Shown here: positions 59,404 through 64,000 of the stretch, one piece after another
Position numbering within the stretch: position 1 is the stretch's first letter
Layout: the number at the start of each line of letters is the position of its first letter
Origin: Trametes villosa
Taxonomy: Eukaryota; Basidiomycota; Agaricomycetes; Polyporales; Polyporaceae
Direction of reading: 5' to 3'
Length of the DNA: 64,000 nt
Assembly: GCA_002964805.2 (NCBI GenBank)
Contig: PUDQ02000098.1
Coordinates: 1 to 64,000, forward strand
Notes under the pieces: model-generated
Told to the model about the DNA's origin: nothing
The model's database searches: none
What the model saw: only the letters and a program-made list of their open reading frames with translations
Position numbers and translations under genes: made by a program

Positions 59404-61502
59404 TGATGCGACGACTCTGCGAGCTGCTTTTCCGCCTCCTTGAGCCTTCCGTACAGATACTTCGCTGTGCCATGGCGGGTCAGTTTCATGTCGGGACGGG
59501 TGTGCAACGACTCACGCATTCCGTGCACTCGACGCACATTCATGTCGTTGTGGTAGTCGTTGATGATATCGTGTCGGTGTCCTGCGGACATCTCCCTCGT
59601 TCGAATGGCCAAAGCGTTGAATCCCGCCCAGATACGCTCCGAGGCTTCGCCATCTGTCATACCGACGCCGGGCGTATAGTGATAGGAACGCCAGATCTGA
59701 CACCATAGGCGATGAGCGGCACCGTGGAACTTGGGGATGAGAGATCGAGTCGGCGGGAAGTGCGTGTGGCTGATGCTCTTCAAGTGTGCGAAGTTCTTCC
59801 GGAATTCTGCGAGACGGATGGCGAACTTCTTGTCGTATTGGCAGTTGATGTCGTAGCCGCGACACATGAGTTTCAAGACGTTCAGCCACGGCTGCAAACC
59901 CGAGAGCTGCGCGTAGTCCGCCCAGGCGAAGCTGGAGTACTGTGAGTATGTAGAAGAAAGGACAGCAGCGATTGAACGTACCCTTCTCCCTTGAGCAAGT
60001 CTACCATTCCACCGGGTATCACGAACATGTGGCGGGAGCAGGTCAAACCCACCATCCCTGAGACCTGTCCGCTGTACCGCCCGTATCCCATTGCACCGAA
60101 TTTGTTACAAGAACTTTCCTGTAGGCAAGGGTTGAGCAAACAGACTTGGAGCGGGAGACGACAGACTGACCTCCTTGACTTGGGGTTTGAATTTCGCCTG
60201 GTACTGGGCAAAGTCCGTCTCGTTCGCGAAGTATCCGGACCCTTCAGTAAGTGGAAAGTCCTCTGGGTCCATCGGCTTGAGCTTCTGATTTTGATGGAAA
60301 TTGCCATCGACGCTATAGAAGAGCGTGTCCAAAAACCTGATAGAGAAGCGGATATCAGCATGCAGAGGAGGGGAAGGCGAGGTATAAACATACTGGTCCT
60401 TGTCGGTGCGCGCTGCCCAATCAGGTGCCATGTTCTTATCCGGCTGGGGGCAACACGGGCATAGCACGGCGAGGCTACCCGCAGGCAGGCCAGGGACCGG
60501 TTCTTGGTCCATGCGCCGCGTCGTTCGCAGGAAGGTGAACTCACGCATCGTCGTGGTCAATTCCCGCTCGCGATCCTGAGCAGATGTCAGACACATCCAC
60601 AAGGCGAGGGTACTGCCGCATACATACCTTCGTCCCGTCGGTGTGAACCGCATCCGTCGAACGCCGGAGGTAGGTAACGAAGTCCATAGCCGTTACCTGC
60701 GTCTGCAGGGAGAGCAGATGGTAATCGCGGAGGCCGTTGATGGTGAACGCAGTTGTGGGACGGCTCCACGATCCGGGGAAGAGCCCGAAAGCGAGCAACT
60801 GGATGGGGTCGGGGACCAGCGTACCGTCGGCGGTGCAATGACAGAACCGCAGAGCCATGGCGTCAATACCGTGCTCATGGATGATCATCATCTTTCGAGG
60901 CTCCGGGCAGCACACGCACGGCTGGCCGGCGTGTCCGAGGGAAACGACTAGGCCGAGATCGTAGAGGGAGCGACGTTGCCAAAAGCGAAGAGCAGGGTCC
61001 CACCCCTCGACGCGGTGAAACGGGTTACGAGTATGAGTGTCGACCACACATCGCTGGCATTCGACGGGAGCGTGGAGACAATCGAAGCAGCGATAGGCAC
61101 ACTGGGGGTCGCTGAGGAGCGAGTTGCACGTAGCGCACTGAAGGGGATACTCGGGGCCTGCTTCACGAAGGAGGAGGGTCTTCTGTGCCTTCTGCGCCCA
61201 GAGATGCAGGAACTGCCGCATGCGTTCGCTAGGAGGCTATGAAGGACTTAGTTACAAAGATACTGGAATAACCAGGTATGACGCACTATGGTATTGTTCA
61301 CCTTCGCCTTCTTTTGAGGCCCTTCCGCCTCCGGTTCAGATCCTCCGTCCGTCGCCTCCGTCGCGTGCTGATCAGGAGCGGGGGTGCTCGGAACGGACGA
61401 CGCATTCGAGCCAGCGAAAGGGTTCAGCTGCCGAGCAGGGCCTGACGGCTGCGAGCGCTTTATCGTCGGCATGTCGATATGCTTGCGCTTCTTCGCTGCC
61501 AT

Positions 61503-61932
61503 GGCGGACGGCAATATCGACACCTTATAGAGGTGTCGGGGAGGTTGTATGAGAGGGAGATGGGGAGCGGGAGGTTGGAGGAAGGTGCACACGCAAATGT
61601 CGCCAGAGAATCTACGGGGCTGCGCGCGGCGCCGCGGACGAATGTGTTTCCGCTCGTGATGGGCTAGTGCGTCCGCCCTAGTCGTATTTCCCCTGCTGCG
61701 TATCCAGATCCTAGAAGCTGATGAGGGGTATCGTAGAACAGACGGTTACAGGGCTGATACGCGTAACTACGAAGCCGACAGGCGACTGTCCGCACATTTT
61801 CGCTCCGTAAGGGATGCTCATCGGGAGTGTCTGGTGCTAAGCGTAGAGTGAAGGGGCGGGCACGGAATGAAGGAAGGGCGGGGGTAGCAGGTAGGTGGCG
61901 AGTAGGACGGAGGAGAGTGGCGTGAACGGGGC
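61503..61932. other. region between KDZ gene and second hAT-like copy
   Basis: 430 bases with no gene seen. Probably KDZ upstream sequence. The end of the parent KDZ element is not identified. The 8 bp duplication of copy 2 begins at 61925. Confidence 0.4.
61925..61932. repeat. target-site duplication, left, copy 2
   Basis: AACGGGGC, repeated at 63026-63033. Confidence 0.9.
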
Positions 61933-63025
61933 TAAGGCTGGACAACGGGTCCGGGTCAATCCCGGGTAGACCTGGGAAAACCCGGACCCGGACCCGGAAT
62001 GAGCCGGATCCGGCGGATCTAGGTCAACCGGATCCAGATCATGACCGGATCTAGGTTAGGGTTAGCCAATGCGGAGTACCCGGGACGGATCCTCCTCTGT
62101 CCTGCTCCTGCAGCAGCTTACCTCGAGACAGTCTACAACTAATGCTTTACACACCCATCTTACTAGTCTGTGGGCTCATTGAACTGCTCATTGAACCCTT
62201 TTTGTCCAACAGAAGGGCTAGAAGTTCAGGAAGACCTGCAGGAGGCGATGATGGCATCAAAAATTTTGCGATTCTGGAGCCGTTCCTGGGCGTATACAGT
62301 TGCGAATGGGCTCGTTAGGACGGGCTAGAGCAGGGCTATCCGCCGCATCCAGGTACGTCTCAATCCGACCGTTAGAACGTTCGCTATCGGCCATTCTTCA
62401 CGGACAGTCATACTTTACAGCTTTTACAATCACTCTCCTCTCTGGGCTTCGTTTATTGCGCTCATTGAGGTTTCAGATTTGACCACAGTGCCCCCCCTCC
62501 CATTTGCATCCATTCGCATCGAATTCTATCCAGTGTACGAAGTTCTATGGCCAAGCCAAGATGTCAGCCTTGGCTCACAGCCATATTGCGCGTAGCGGAA
62601 CCGTTACACCGCGGACCGGCTTGCGAATGGCAGCGTTGGAATCGCGTACGCATTCCCTTTCTAATGATATGCTTCCCATCCAAATCCGTCCACGGGGTCG
62701 CCCGGTACCCCCCTGCCCTCCTCCTCCCCCTCCCCACATAGTTTAGCTCATATCTCCTTCATTTCGACGCCGTTTCCTTTACTTCAAGTTGACGAATGCA
62801 TGCAGAGCTGGTATCTATACATCTATGCTGTACCAATACGAAAATTCCACCATTTATTTTTTGAGTGCTCGGGCAGGTCAACCCGCGGGTTACCTGGATC
62901 CGGATCCGCGGATCCAGGTGAACCGTGGCCCCGGATCGGCCCGGTTCTAGGTCGAGCTCTAAATCCGGGCAAAACCCGTAGGTCCGGATCCGGATGATCC
63001 GTAGGTAGATCCGTGTCCAGCCTTA
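61933..63025. mobile_element. non-autonomous hAT-like element, copy 2
   Basis: Same length (1,093 bp), orientation and ends as copy 1; line-by-line comparison shows no difference that I could find. Its target duplication is AACGGGGC at 61925-61932 and 63026-63033, different from copy 1, so it is an independent insertion and not part of a larger duplication. The near-identity implies recent movement from the same source. Confidence 0.92.
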
Positions 63026-63033
63026 AACGGGGC
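63026..63033. repeat. target-site duplication, right, copy 2
   Basis: AACGGGGC, matching 61925-61932. Confidence 0.9.
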
Positions 63034-64000
63034 TGGACGGGCTCGCAACCTGCGACATTGCGGCACCGTCATCGAGTCCCGGCAGCGTTGAGGCAGCGCG
63101 AGGACTACGTCGAGCAAGGAGGTCGATAGGCCGATGTTGCTTGACAGTTCGGTGGGGGTCGGAGGATGGGGAATGAACGTCGTCTTCGTATGCCTGTTGG
63201 GGGCTTGTGGATTGGTGTCGAGAGAGGCACACCCATTATGCCGACTGGGAGTACGCCCAGGGCTAGGGTGACCTAGACGTGGACACACGACGGCACTATG
63301 GCCGGTGTTTAGTCCAACGCCTACAGGGAGAAGGGGGAAGCTTGAGCGCGCTGGATACCGAGTGACGACTCGATTAGCTACTTTAAGGGAATCTTCGCGA
63401 TCGAGCTACTTACCTGGTCTTCATACCGTCGCTTCGGTTCCGTATGGCTTGAGCGAGGTTACAGGATGCGAGGCGGGGGAGGATGGTGGAGGACGAGCTC
63501 ATTGAGTGCAGAGAGAAGGTACCAAGCGCCCGTCCTCGCGAAACGGCTAAGTCCAGCTTCACAGTGGCGCTGCCAAAGTCGAACCAAAGGCACATGAGAG
63601 GCGCGACACGATCAGGTGATGCAAGTTCACTTCCAGGTTCCCACGATTAGGCGCCCTTCCCAAGTGAGCGATGGCGTTGCTGTTGTGCTCACGTCGAGCT
63701 CGGTCGCAAACACGACGCTCTCAGCAGCCTGCAAGCACGAAGACGACAACCTCAACATTCGAGTCCTAGGCTGAGAAGCGAGACATACGTCTCACGCTTC
63801 TCGCTGCAACTGGACACCGCCTACCGAGTGGACGAGACCGTTAGTCTCTGTCCCCGGAGGTCCTCAAGCACGACAACCGACGTCCCGCCCACCCACAAGC
63901 CACGATCTCCCCCGATCCCCTGATTCTCGACGCCGTACGCGTCCTCCAGCCCATCGTCGCTCTCGTCGGCAAACCCGGACATCCCAGAGTCCCCGATCAA
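63034..64000. other. right end of the window, no gene seen
   Basis: Only short frames are open and none has a recognisable motif or splice-consistent partner. A gene that continues beyond 64000 could begin here, because the last 300 bases have a C-rich, coding-like look. Confidence 0.35.

Larger units (their letters stand above)
56687..61502 (-). pseudogene. KDZ transposase gene, broken by an insertion
   Basis: Transposase gene of the Kyakuja-Dileera-Zisupton (KDZ) superfamily. Exons before the break are 61502-61287, 61236-60628, 60575-60394, 60336-60171, 60118-59982 and 59931 onward. After it come a part ending at 58154, then 58103-57160, 57125-56942, 56888-56826 and 56776-56687. The N-terminal part has the CxC2 cysteine cluster (Cys-Ala-Thr-Cys, Tyr-Arg-Cys-Phe-Asp-Cys, Cys-Gln-Arg-Cys, two His). 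Catalytic-core motifs follow: Val-Asp-Gly-Asn-Phe, Gly-Tyr-Asp-Ile-Asn-Cys-Gln, and Met-Thr-Asp-Gly-Glu-Ala-Ser-Glu-Arg-Ile-Trp. The three probable acidic residues are present. The C-terminal Trp-Glu-Glu-Asp-Val-Arg-Leu-Leu-Arg-Glu-Glu-Met region is also family-typical. A hAT-like element at 58303-59395 interrupts the coding region after the core; reading on meets a stop at 59193. Apart from the insertion I saw no other lesion. Confidence 0.9.

Noticed and set aside
61933..63025. Idea that the repeat pair is an LTR retrotransposon
   Set aside because: Copies have inverted terminal repeats and different 8 bp duplications, and the sequence between them is not retroelement coding DNA. They are two separate DNA-transposon insertions.

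Overview
This 64 kb window looks like nuclear DNA from a filamentous basidiomycete, probably an Agaricomycete. Genes are split by many short GT-AG introns, mostly 48-110 nt. There is a KDZ-family transposase with its CxC2 cysteine cluster, a diverged F-box paralogue array, and fungal housekeeping genes (ATP synthase subunit g, cytidine deaminase, an Slm1-type PH protein). I saw no tRNA, rRNA or CRISPR. All gene models are hand-spliced from the sequence. In nearly all of them exon lengths and intron phases add up to an intact frame, and exceptions are stated.

Layout. 0.5-2.4 kb: a multi-exon orphan gene with a probable one-base lesion. 4.6-6.3 kb: a four-finger CCCH protein. 7.5-8.7 kb (-) and 10.0-11.2 kb (-): two orphan genes. 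11.4-12.9 kb (-): an F-box/LRR-like protein. 14.2-15.4 kb (-): an acidic orphan protein. 17.2-20.1 kb (-): a transcription factor with two C2H2 fingers plus a Zn2Cys6 cluster. 20-26.5 kb: gene-poor and partly very CpG-rich. 26.5-29.0 kb (+): a 12-exon orphan gene.

30.3-44.6 kb is the most distinctive part. Four F-box paralogues (30.3, 32.6, 35.5, 41.0 kb, all +) share one five-exon plan. Around them lie a decayed fifth copy (37.6 kb), a fragment of a second F-box family (35.2 kb) and an intact member of that second family (43.3-44.6 kb, -). The ATP20 homologue (-) and the cytidine deaminase (+) sit back to back inside the array.

45.5-47.1 kb (+): an acidic orphan gene. 47.5-50.3 kb (-): an Slm1-like TORC2 effector with one unusually long intron. 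50.3-56.7 kb: gene-poor, GC-rich, with an ATGCAT palindrome cluster. 56.7-61.5 kb (-): a KDZ transposase gene broken by a 1,093 bp non-autonomous hAT-like element with 8 bp target duplications. A second copy of that element lies at 61.9-63.0 kb. The rest is anonymous sequence.
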